This document shows, one piece after another, positions 57,489-64,000 of a stretch of 64,000 nucleotides of DNA (within the stretch, counting starts at the first letter, position 1; every line of letters starts with the position of its first letter). The DNA is from Aldehydirespirator sp965205155 (lineage in GTDB: Bacteria; Actinomycetota; Acidimicrobiia; Acidimicrobiales; Aldehydirespiratoraceae): positions 248,001 through 312,000 of the forward strand of contig OZ242033.1 of assembly GCA_965205155.1 (NCBI GenBank), written 5' to 3'. A model generated the notes under the pieces. That model had not been told where the DNA came from and ran no database searches. It saw only the letters and a program-made list of their open reading frames with translations. A program made the position numbers and the translations under genes.

Positions 57489-58790
57489 TCAGGGAGAGTC
57501 CGTCTCGCCGGCGTCGTCGCCCTCGTCGGCGGGCTCCACCGTGAGGACCAGCCCTTCCAGCGCCATCACCCGGACGGGGTCGCCCTCGGAGATGGGCGTG
57601 GCCCGCTGGGTTCGAGCCCTCCAGGGGGCGCCGTCGATGACCACCACGCCCTCGGGGTCCACCGCGTCCCGGGCGACACCGAGTGCTCCGATCATCCAGT
57701 CGCGCCCGATGGTGGGCGTGCCGAAGCGGGTCCGCACCATGGCCGGCATGCCGGCCACCATCCCGGCGAACACGCCGACGATCCCGGCCAGCAGGGTGAT
57801 CCATGACAGCAGCACGCCGTCGAACAGTGTCAGCGATCCAGCGATCAGGCACACCGTGGCGATCACGGTCCACGCCCTGGGCACACCGATCTGTATGTCC
57901 ACCGCGTAGCCGAACATGGCCACCAGTAGCAGCGCCACCGCCCAGCCCCGCGCCGGCAGGGCCGCCAACCCGTAGCACCCGAGCAGGAACGTGATCGCGC
58001 CGATCCCTCCCGCGATGCCGACACCCGCCGTGTACAGCTCGAAGACGAGCAGCCCGGCCCCCGCCAGCAGCAGCAGGTAGGCGACCGCGGGGCTGGCCGC
58101 GACGTGCATGAACTGATCGAGCAGAGCGAGCTTGGCGAAGCGCACACGGCTCACCGGGACCCGCACGGGCTCATCGCCGGAGTCGTCTATCTCGTACTGG
58201 AAGCCGGGCAGGTCCAGCACGAAGAAGGGCAGGGTGGGGGCCTCCCGGGCCAGTCCCAGCTCGATCGCCCCGGAGAAGGAGACCCTCTGGGACTGCAGGC
58301 GCGGGTAGGCCCGGGCGAACGGCTCGGTCAGCTGCCCGGCCGGCAGGACCAGCGCTCCGAGGTCGCCCAGTTCGGATCCGGGAGCCAGGGCCAGGTCCGG
58401 AACCAGACCGGCCAGCTGCCCCACGCCGCCGGCGGCCACCGCGCCCGACGGGCCCACCCACATCGTGACGGGCACGTCCGAGGCGCGGATGTGATCGGCC
58501 AGCTCCCGCAGCCGCCGGTCGTCGATGGTGGCCCGGGGGCTGTTGACCTGCAGCACCAGCCCGAGGGAGCCGTCGGCCGAGGCCTTGTCGATGGACCGCT
58601 CGATGAAGTCGGCCATGATCGGATCGAGGTAGCCGGAGACCTCGACGACGTCCACCACTCCCGGCTCCGCCTGAGCGACGAGATCGGTGGTGCCGTCGGC
58701 CGCAGCCGAGCCGGCCAGGCTCAACGCCAGCGCAGACCCCGACCCCAGCACTATCGCGATGCAGCCCGCGACCCGCCGGGTGAGCCTCAT
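57489..58790 (-). CDS. NfeD-family membrane-bound serine-protease-like protein
   Basis: A 433-residue protein: a signal peptide (VAGCIAIVLGSGSALALSLA), a ClpP-fold domain (VVEVSGYLDPIMADFIERSI, LVLQVNSPRATIDDRRL, VTMWVGPSGAVAAGGVGQL near 105) whose serine sits in the PSGAVAAGG loop, then four membrane helices (from PAVAYLLLLAGAGLLVFELY near 235), and a C-terminal OB-fold NfeD domain near 370. These proteins usually pair with a stomatin/SPFH protein; none is adjacent here. ATG at 58790 is used because it starts the signal peptide. Confidence 0.88.
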   Translation of the reverse strand: MRLTRRVAGCIAIVLGSGSALALSLAGSAAADGTTDLVAQAEPGVVDVVEVSGYLDPIMADFIERSIDKASADGSLGLVLQVNSPRATIDDRRLRELADHIRASDVPVTMWVGPSGAVAAGGVGQLAGLVPDLALAPGSELGDLGALVLPAGQLTEPFARAYPRLQSQRVSFSGAIELGLAREAPTLPFFVLDLPGFQYEIDDSGDEPVRVPVSRVRFAKLALLDQFMHVAASPAVAYLLLLAGAGLLVFELYTAGVGIAGGIGAITFLLGCYGLAALPARGWAVALLLVAMFGYAVDIQIGVPRAWTVIATVCLIAGSLTLFDGVLLSWITLLAGIVGVFAGMVAGMPAMVRTRFGTPTIGRDWMIGALGVARDAVDPEGVVVIDGAPWRARTQRATPISEGDPVRVMALEGLVLTVEPADEGDDAGETDSP

Positions 58791-58826
58791 CGGATGGCGC
58801 AGCAACAGGGAGAGGGGCCGCGGGCG

Positions 58827-59180
58827 CTAGATGCCCGGATCCCGGTCGAGCGCACCGACGGCGGCCTCGAGGGTCTCCTCGACGGGCACGATGCGGTCGA
58901 AGCCGGTGGTGTGCAGCAGGCGGAGCAGCGTGGCGCCGTTGCAGTACACGACGACCCGGCCCTCGTTCTCGCGGATGCGGCGGATCCCGCCGATGAGGGC
59001 GCCGAGACCGGCCGAGTCGATGAAGGGCACGCCGCAGAGGTCGACCACCAGGCGCCCCGCGTTGGCGTGTTCGGCAAGCGCCTCGCGGAACTGGGCCACG
59101 GTATAGGCATCGAGTTCCCCGGTGGGGCGAAGCAGATGGTACGACCCTGCCTCGTTGTGGAACGACTCGATGTCCAGCAC
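58827..59180 (-). CDS. STAS-domain anti-sigma-factor antagonist
   Basis: A 117-residue single STAS domain. HLLRPTGELDAYTVAQFREA near residue 15 and LVVDLCGVPFIDSAGLGAL near 46-60, where S of DSAGLGAL is the expected phosphorylation site, are characteristic of SpoIIAA/RsbV-like regulators that free sigma factors. GTG at 59180 is preceded by TAACCT seven bases upstream and no ribosome-binding site. Divergent from the receiver-domain gene. Confidence 0.88.
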   Translation of the reverse strand: MLDIESFHNEAGSYHLLRPTGELDAYTVAQFREALAEHANAGRLVVDLCGVPFIDSAGLGALIGGIRRIRENEGRVVVYCNGATLLRLLHTTGFDRIVPVEETLEAAVGALDRDPGI

Positions 59181-59244
59181 GGGCAGGAGGTTAGCCCGCT
59201 TCCGGCGGGATCGGGAGGGGACGGGAAGCGGTACGATCTGCGCT

Positions 59245-59625
59245 GTGCCCGAGGTGCTGCTGGTGACCGACGCCGACTGGATCGCGCAGCAGTGCGAGGC
59301 CGCGCTGGGCGGCGACCACCGGCTGCACCGGGTGAGACGGGGCGCGGACACGCTGGAGGCGATCGAGCTGGTCGAGCCCGATCTGGTGCTGCTCGACCTG
59401 CAGGTCGGCAACATGGGCGGCATGGCCGCGTGCCTGGCCGTCCGCCAGGAGGAGGGCATGGGCCGGCTGGAGCCGCGGCCGGTCATCATGCTGCTCGACC
59501 GCGACGCCGACGAGTTCCTGGCCCGCCGCAGCGAGGCCGACGCCTGGCTGGTGAAGCCCATCAACCCGATGCACCTGGCCCGCCTGGTGGCATCCACCCT
59601 GGCCGAGGCATCGGCGCCCGCCTGA
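59245..59625 (+). CDS. Single-domain response regulator
   Basis: A 126-residue CheY-like receiver with the acidic pocket TDAD near 7-10, phospho-acceptor aspartate in DLVLLDLQVGN near 52 and the conserved lysine in AWLVKPINPMHL near 105. No output domain, so it must act on a partner protein, possibly the divergent STAS protein's pathway. GTG at 59245 follows TACGAT by seven bases, a leaderless layout. Followed 47 bases later by tRNA-Pro. Confidence 0.85.
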   Translation: MPEVLLVTDADWIAQQCEAALGGDHRLHRVRRGADTLEAIELVEPDLVLLDLQVGNMGGMAACLAVRQEEGMGRLEPRPVIMLLDRDADEFLARRSEADAWLVKPINPMHLARLVASTLAEASAPA

Positions 59626-59672
59626 GGGCGTGGGCCGCATCTACCTCGGCTAGCCTCTTCCGCGCTGCAACA

Positions 59673-59746
59673 CGGGCAGTGGCGCAGCTTGGTAGCGCGC
59701 CTCGTTCGGGACGAGGAGGTCGTGGGTTCAAATCCCGCCTGCCCGA
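59673..59746 (+). tRNA. tRNA-Pro (anticodon CGG)
   Basis: A 74-nt cloverleaf: acceptor arms CGGGCAG (59673-59679) and CTGCCCG (59739-59745), discriminator A, anticodon stem CCTCG/CGAGG with loop TTCGGGA giving anticodon CGG, and the T-loop GGTTCAAATCC. CCA is not encoded. A hairpin follows directly. To its right the gene content changes to restriction and nuclease genes. Confidence 0.96.
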
Positions 59747-59750
59747 CATT

Positions 59751-59770
59751 TTCCCGCACCGACGCGGGAA
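59751..59770 (+). terminator. Hairpin after tRNA-Pro
   Basis: TTCCCGC and GCGGGAA form a 7-bp stem with a six-base loop, beginning five bases after the tRNA. Probable terminator of the tRNA transcript; the T-run lies before rather than after the stem. Confidence 0.6.
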
Positions 59771-59831
59771 GGCTGCACGGCACGCAGTCCGGGCTGTGGT
59801 CCGCTCCGAGGCCCGCTCGCCTGGCACCCGG

Positions 59832-60164
59832 TCAGGGACCCAGGAGGGTGACGGGCACGACGGCTATGTCATCGACGGTCTCGAAGGCTCGTCCCGCCGC
59901 AGTCACCACGATCAGGCGCGAGGGCTCGCCGGCCTGCTGGGTGTCCACCTTGCTACGGACACGGCGCAGCGACTCCACGGCTGAGGCGATGGCGTCGGTG
60001 CCGCCGAGCTTGATCTCCACCGCCGCCCAGTCGCCTGCGCCACGAGTGATGATGGCGTCGGCCTCGAGGTTCTTGGACCCGGTCGGTCCAGAGACCACTG
60101 GTTCGGGATGCCGGGATCGGATTGGCATGTTCTTGTTATGCCCGGCCGGGAACTCTATGAGCAC
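59832..60164 (-). pseudogene. C-terminal remnant of a DUF4143-type ATPase
   Basis: About 80 residues (EADAIITRGAGDWAAVEIKL then GGTDAIASAVESLRRV and RLIVVTAAGRAFETVDDIAV) match the C-terminus of AAA ATPases with a DUF4143 nuclease-like domain, including the VEIKLG core. Everything upstream is missing: the first 20-30 residues of the frame (MLIEFPAGHNKNMP) do not resemble the family. The ATPase domain is absent from the window, so this is the scar of a deletion or replacement at the edge of the methyltransferase-restriction region. Confidence 0.65.
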
Positions 60165-60347
60165 CTTTCCTTGTCACAACCCCTATGTACTGTTGTTTCG
60201 TCCAGTAAAACGACATCACAACTACATGGAGGGACCTTGCGACCACCTAGGAACAACAAGCAGACCCGGATGAGCCTCAGCCTCAGCCCTGCCGCTCGCC
60301 GACAGCAGTCCGCTACTACGTCACCCCCCGACTCTATTGTGGGTCGC

Positions 60348-61301
60348 ATGAGTGGTCGACCCGCAGACACGGCGGCATCCCCAGACTCAGAGGTCTACTG
60401 CGGCGATGCATTCGATCTGATAGAGAAGCTCCCCGAGTCGTCCGTGGACTTGATCGTGACGAGCCCGCCGTATTGGTGCCAACGCGTGTACGAAGGGCAG
60501 GAGGACCACAACTGGGCGGTTCAAGATGCGTGGCGCCGCGAGGGCGAGTCGCTCGATGTTGCCCCGCCGTACGACTGGTATCGAGCGAACGGCGGCATGT
60601 TGGGCCTTGAACCGACGCCCGACTGGTACGTAGCCCACCTGGCCGAGTGGTTCGACCGAGCACGCCCTGTCCTGAAGCCCGACGGGAACGTCTGGGTCAA
60701 CATCGGCGATACCTACTTCGCGCGTTGGGCGAGTATCCGCCCCGAGGGACGGCAGGGTCTCGGCGACACGCGCCGGGTCAGACGGCGAACGCCGATGGGG
60801 GACTACCGACAGGAGAAGCAACTGCTGCTGGTGCCGGCACGATTCGCGATCGCGATGCAGGGTCGTCGCTGGATCCTGCGAAACGACCTCATCTGGTCGA
60901 AGCCGAACGTTCCGCCCCGTCCTGAGAGGGATCGCCTACGGCTGACCCACGAGCACCTGTTCCACTTCGTGCATCGGCCGAGGGAGGGTCGGGCCTCCTA
61001 CTTCTACAACTTGGACGAAGCCGAGCCCGGTGGCCGGGACGTGGTGACAATCAACGCCCGCTCGGGTGCGCACGGGCACTCAGCGACATTCCCGCCAGAA
61101 CTGATTCGGCCCCGCGTCCTGTCGTCATCGCCGGTCGGCGGCGTGGTCCTCGACCCGTTCTGCGGCACCGGACGTGCGCTCACGATCGCAACTGAGCATG
61201 GGCGCACCGCGATCGGCTTCGAGATGGCCGAATCGTTCGCAGAAGTAGCAGCGCAGGACTTGGCGACCGCGATCAGCACTCAATCTGGTGTCTCGACGTA
61301 G
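60348..61301 (+). CDS. DNA methyltransferase of a type II restriction system (N4-cytosine/N6-adenine class)
   Basis: A 317-residue beta-order amino-methyltransferase. Motif IV is TSPPYW at residues 38-43, a form frequent in N4-cytosine enzymes; the SAM-binding motif I DPFCGTGRALT comes late, near 267, as expected for the beta class; RNDLIWSKPN near 185 is a conserved middle block. ATG at 60348 is seven bases after TATTGT without a ribosome-binding site. Its stop overlaps the restriction-enzyme gene by 14 bases, so protection is made first. The specificity would be that of the adjacent endonuclease. Confidence 0.9.
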   Translation: MSGRPADTAASPDSEVYCGDAFDLIEKLPESSVDLIVTSPPYWCQRVYEGQEDHNWAVQDAWRREGESLDVAPPYDWYRANGGMLGLEPTPDWYVAHLAEWFDRARPVLKPDGNVWVNIGDTYFARWASIRPEGRQGLGDTRRVRRRTPMGDYRQEKQLLLVPARFAIAMQGRRWILRNDLIWSKPNVPPRPERDRLRLTHEHLFHFVHRPREGRASYFYNLDEAEPGGRDVVTINARSGAHGHSATFPPELIRPRVLSSSPVGGVVLDPFCGTGRALTIATEHGRTAIGFEMAESFAEVAAQDLATAISTQSGVST

Positions 61302-62454
61302 CTCGCGCCGGCCGAACCACTACGTGGGAGAGTGGTTCGGACAGCGCATCTACCCCGAAGTGCAACTCGGCGACACGTCGCTGAGAGCGATGCAGAATCA
61401 TCTGTGTCCGTTCCTAACCGCCGCGGTCGAAGAGGACCAGGAGTGCATCAAGGCAGAGCGTTCCCAAGGCGTGTGCACGATCACCAGCAAGGACGCGCGG
61501 CGGTATGGCGTGGACGGTGGTTCGATCGACTGGCTGGTCTGCCCATATCGCACGCTCGACCACGGGTTGCTCAATAGGGTTGCGCGTCACCTGTTCGACG
61601 TCGCCGATGATGCGCTGATCGTCGCCGCTGTGACTCTTGACAAACCGCCGACACGGTCGCGCATTCGAGATGAGCTCACTGCCGGCGCACCGGTGTTCGT
61701 CTACTTCCGTGCACGCCTTGGCGGGGAAATCTCGTTGAGCCCGACCGACCGATCGCCGGAGTTCTCGTTCGATATCACGATGGTTGAACTGCTGCCGGGT
61801 TCGAGCGCTCCCAAGATCGGTCGGTACGCCATCGTGGAAGTGCAGACGATGGAGTTCCACGGTTCGTACGGAAAGGCGACGACAGCGCTGCGAAACGCGC
61901 TCGACCTGCACCCATTGAACTTCGCCGATCAAGTCGGCAACAACCCTGAGTGGGCGGCAAGGGCAATCCAGGGGCCAAGCATCGCCGACACGTTCAAGCG
62001 GACCTTCTATCAGATGATCTTCAAGTTCCAGCTAGGCCTACACAAGGACTGCGCAGGAACCGTGTTGGCCCTTCCGCGTGCGGTGTGGAACTCCTGGCAG
62101 CCACATCTCGGTCGACCGGAGCTGCAGGATGATCCTCATGATCCGACACTCCGATCATTGCTTCGTCCGAAGGGCGTCGGGCTAACCGACGAAGCGACGG
62201 CCTGGATTCTCGTATTCGACACCGATCACACGAGAGGCGTCTCACCCAACCCGTTGGTCATCGACATGGTGATCGAGACGGATACGCCGACGCTGCTGCA
62301 CTACGCGTTCGACGTCGCACCAGATGCCGCCTTTGGAGGCGGCGCGACCGAGCGTCTGTACACGGACATATGCCGCAGGATGCTCGGCTTGTGGCCCGAG
62401 CTGCTGCGAGTTGTGTCAGAGGACGACGACCCGCCTGCGCAGAACGACGCGTAG
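61288..62454 (+). CDS. NotI-family restriction endonuclease
   Basis: A 388-residue protein resembling NotI, a type II enzyme with a structural iron held by four cysteines. The N-terminal region has GEWFGQRIYP, then C40 (HLCPF), C53 (QECIK), C63 (GVCTI) and C85 (LVCPYR), the spacing expected for that iron site. The nuclease core reads FDITMVEL (D162) followed by AIVEVQTMEFHGSYGKA with E184 and Q186, the D...ExQ variant of PD-(D/E)xK that I recall for NotI at nearly the same positions. Length is close to NotI's. The GTG start lies inside the methyltransferase gene. Recognition sequence not determinable by eye. Confidence 0.8.
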   Translation: MSRRSSRRPNHYVGEWFGQRIYPEVQLGDTSLRAMQNHLCPFLTAAVEEDQECIKAERSQGVCTITSKDARRYGVDGGSIDWLVCPYRTLDHGLLNRVARHLFDVADDALIVAAVTLDKPPTRSRIRDELTAGAPVFVYFRARLGGEISLSPTDRSPEFSFDITMVELLPGSSAPKIGRYAIVEVQTMEFHGSYGKATTALRNALDLHPLNFADQVGNNPEWAARAIQGPSIADTFKRTFYQMIFKFQLGLHKDCAGTVLALPRAVWNSWQPHLGRPELQDDPHDPTLRSLLRPKGVGLTDEATAWILVFDTDHTRGVSPNPLVIDMVIETDTPTLLHYAFDVAPDAAFGGGATERLYTDICRRMLGLWPELLRVVSEDDDPPAQNDA

Positions 62455-62765
62455 CAGCACCGATTGGACCTGCATCCCTGCCACAGCTGCGCCGATTGCG
62501 CTGGGAAACTGAACGATAGGGGTTGGTGTCCAACGCAGGTTCAAACAGCGAAGCTCGTGCGCCCTACAAGGTCGACGCGTCCAATCGGATGGCCGCAGAG
62601 CTATGCCTGCGCAGGGCCAACCTGACACGAGCCGAGGTGGATGCTACGGACCTCACTGGAGCCGACCTCGCAGACCTCATCACCATCCCAGCGCCCGATG
62701 CTAGCCCCGGAGAGCTGCACGCCTACCAGAACTGGCATGGGCTACGAGACTGTGCTGATCGGGCT
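62455..62765. other. 311-base gap after the restriction system
   Basis: No convincing gene. A plus-strand frame from 62523 encodes NLTRAEVDATDLTGADLADL and similar, which superficially looks like a pentapeptide repeat but then runs antisense into the OLD-type gene without a natural end. No hairpin terminator, repeat copy or tRNA is seen. The composition shifts from GC-rich to more balanced across this gap. Confidence 0.5.
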
Positions 62766-64000
62766 TCAATCCACCGTAGCGTCGGCGCGTTCGTCGTCCG
62801 GTTGGTCATTGCCGAAGACCTCGTCAAGAATGTCAAAGACGACCTTGAACTCCTCGAAGTCCTCGCGAGTGCCGTTGGTGCACATCCAATCGCAGAGGTT
62901 CGCCTTCTTCTGATCGTCATGGATCGTCCAAACATCCGGAATCTCATGTTCTGTTCCTTGCACGATCTTAGTGTGCGCCTTGTCAACATCAAAAAGCGCC
63001 ACATCATGATCGCGTGCTTGTTCCAACGCAGCCTTGCCGAACAGATTCTCGATGCCTCGTCTCACGGGCGAATCCTCTAGGAGTGGGAGTTGCCGCTGGA
63101 AGGCTCTTCCTCGATCAACCGGATCACGATTCTGGTCACAATCGAAGAGGCACAATATCTTCATAGGAAGTAGGTCGCTTAGTGGTGGTTGCAGATGCTT
63201 CCAGGTGTTCGAGAGTCTGCCTGCGCCTCCCGCATCTCTAATGTCGATTCTCTGCAGGATTTCTTCGCGTCCCAGCAGTTGAGCAGCCCTATGAACATAT
63301 CGCACGTCAGTCACACCCTCAACAAACACGGTCGGTATCGACACGTTGTCAATCGCTGCACGTATGTCTCGCGAGAACATCTGGGTCTGAGTGAAGGCAG
63401 CATACGCGCTGCCAAATTCGCTGAATTCTTCAGGACTGATGCGTTGTGCCTCAGGAAGCCTATACAGTTCGAATGCGTCTGATCCGAGGGTCTTCGCCAT
63501 ACCGAGCACCACCAGTGGCGCATGGGTCGTTATGATGAATTGCACCTTGGGAAACAGTTTAATCAACGCAGGAAGAATCTCGTATTGGTGAACTGCATGC
63601 AGGTGAAGGTCGACCTCATCTACCACGACTATGCCACGGATATCTTCTGTGTTCGAAGACATAGAACTAGAGAGGTCGTTATCGCGCAGAATCGAAAGGC
63701 AGAAATTCAATAGTGCGACTTGGCCACTAGAGAGTTGGAAGACGTTTGGAACTAGTTGTCCTGAGTCCGATTGAATCGAAACCAGCCTGTTATTGCGCCT
63801 GCCGATCCCGAAACGGGCATCGTCCCGTTGCAACAGGGTTCGGAGCACTTGGATTACTGACTCATATAGAGTCGTCGCGTCACCAGAGAACCCAGCAAAT
63901 ATGGCAACGGGTACGGTACTGTCACCCTCGGCAGGCATATTCCAATTGACAGTTCGTAATTCATAGGCTGCTCGATCATAGAGCACGTCGTACAGCCAAT
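62766..64000 (-). CDS. OLD-type ATPase with TOPRIM nuclease domain, 5' part outside the window
   Basis: At least 411 residues. The frame continues through the right edge (the GTG at 63986 is not a convincing start because coding sequence precedes it), so the Walker A region is missing. Present are the ABC-type signature LSSGQVALL, Walker B GIVVVDEVDLHLH, the H-switch ITTHAPLVVLGM, and then a TOPRIM domain with FVEGVTDVRYVHRA (first glutamate) and CLFDCDQNRD (DxD). This is the arrangement of OLD-family nucleases and of GajA-like defence proteins. Codon use is much less GC-rich than the rest of the window, suggesting recent acquisition. Convergent with the restriction system. Confidence 0.85.
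   Translation of the reverse strand, partial: WLYDVLYDRAAYELRTVNWNMPAEGDSTVPVAIFAGFSGDATTLYESVIQVLRTLLQRDDARFGIGRRNNRLVSIQSDSGQLVPNVFQLSSGQVALLNFCLSILRDNDLSSSMSSNTEDIRGIVVVDEVDLHLHAVHQYEILPALIKLFPKVQFIITTHAPLVVLGMAKTLGSDAFELYRLPEAQRISPEEFSEFGSAYAAFTQTQMFSRDIRAAIDNVSIPTVFVEGVTDVRYVHRAAQLLGREEILQRIDIRDAGGAGRLSNTWKHLQPPLSDLLPMKILCLFDCDQNRDPVDRGRAFQRQLPLLEDSPVRRGIENLFGKAALEQARDHDVALFDVDKAHTKIVQGTEHEIPDVWTIHDDQKKANLCDWMCTNGTREDFEEFKVVFDILDEVFGNDQPDDERADATVD

Noticed and set aside
62523..63080. Plus-strand frame with pentapeptide-like LTRAEVDATDLTGADLADL
   Set aside because: Only one short stretch resembles a pentapeptide repeat, and two thirds of the frame is antisense to the well-supported OLD-type nuclease gene.
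1..64000. CRISPR array, prophage or insertion sequence
   Set aside because: No regularly spaced direct repeats with variable spacers, no phage structural genes, no transposase and no integrase were found on either strand.

Overview
This 64 kb window is GC-rich and reads as the chromosome of an actinobacterium. A WhiB-type regulator, a luciferase-like (probably F420-dependent) oxidoreductase, many GTG/TTG starts and many apparently leaderless genes all point that way. The gene set (acyl-CoA and aldehyde metabolism, several MFS carriers, a fused indolepyruvate:ferredoxin oxidoreductase) would suit a heterotrophic member of the Acidimicrobiia, but that placement is inference; there is no marker gene here that settles it.

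Layout. 1-1.9 kb: the edge of a Fic-family gene, an SDR protein and an HsdR_N-like nuclease-fold protein. 1.9-12 kb: a plus-strand run with a 1,215-residue indolepyruvate:ferredoxin oxidoreductase, an MFS carrier, then a tightly overlapping dipeptide/oligopeptide-type ABC operon (two permeases, two ATPases, one MFS) that has no substrate-binding protein. 12-21 kb: minus-strand catabolic genes (VOC enzyme, FAD monooxygenase, RidA protein, epimerase, amidohydrolase, ketopantoate-reductase-like protein, acyl-CoA ligase) plus a truncated AMP-binding remnant. 21-35 kb: aspartyl-protease-like protein, gamma-glutamyltransferase, MazF-type toxin-antitoxin pair, isochorismatase-like hydrolase, orphan family-5 solute-binding lipoprotein, two MFS carriers, two aldehyde dehydrogenases, a PqqC-like protein, an epimerase and a GntR/FCD regulator. 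35-42 kb: a fused phosphosugar mutase-deoxyribose-phosphate aldolase, then a complete polyamine-type ABC transporter (potABCD). 42-54 kb: housekeeping-like genes including OsmC, a GCS2-type ligase, aldehyde dehydrogenase, a compact [2Fe-2S]/molybdopterin fusion protein, an IscA-type carrier, an Mrp ATPase, an SH3-like surface protein, an LLM oxidoreductase and a nitroreductase-SRPBCC fusion. 54-59.6 kb: selA and selB, whiB, NfeD, a STAS protein, a receiver protein. 59.7-64 kb: tRNA-Pro(CGG) followed by a region of different character holding a DUF4143-type remnant, a DNA methyltransferase, a NotI-like restriction enzyme and an OLD-type ATPase/TOPRIM nuclease running off the edge.

Two layers tie the window together. 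First, a roughly 90-110 bp interspersed repeat occurs at eight loci (eleven copies of its core), nearly always at gene ends and mostly co-oriented with transcription. It supplies stop codons, a ribosome-binding site and, in one gene, a translated C-terminal tail. Second, a palindromic site built on GTATAC sits in the promoter gaps of six catabolic or transport units, including both the ABC operon that lacks a binding protein and the distant orphan binding protein. This suggests one regulon and one split transporter. Many genes without a Shine-Dalgarno sequence have a TANNNT hexamer 6-8 bases before the start codon, consistent with leaderless transcription. The least ordinary items are the repeat family, the GTATAC regulon, the mutase-aldolase fusion, the NotI-like system beside tRNA-Pro and a cascade of three five-codon upstream ORFs before the gene starting at 51093.
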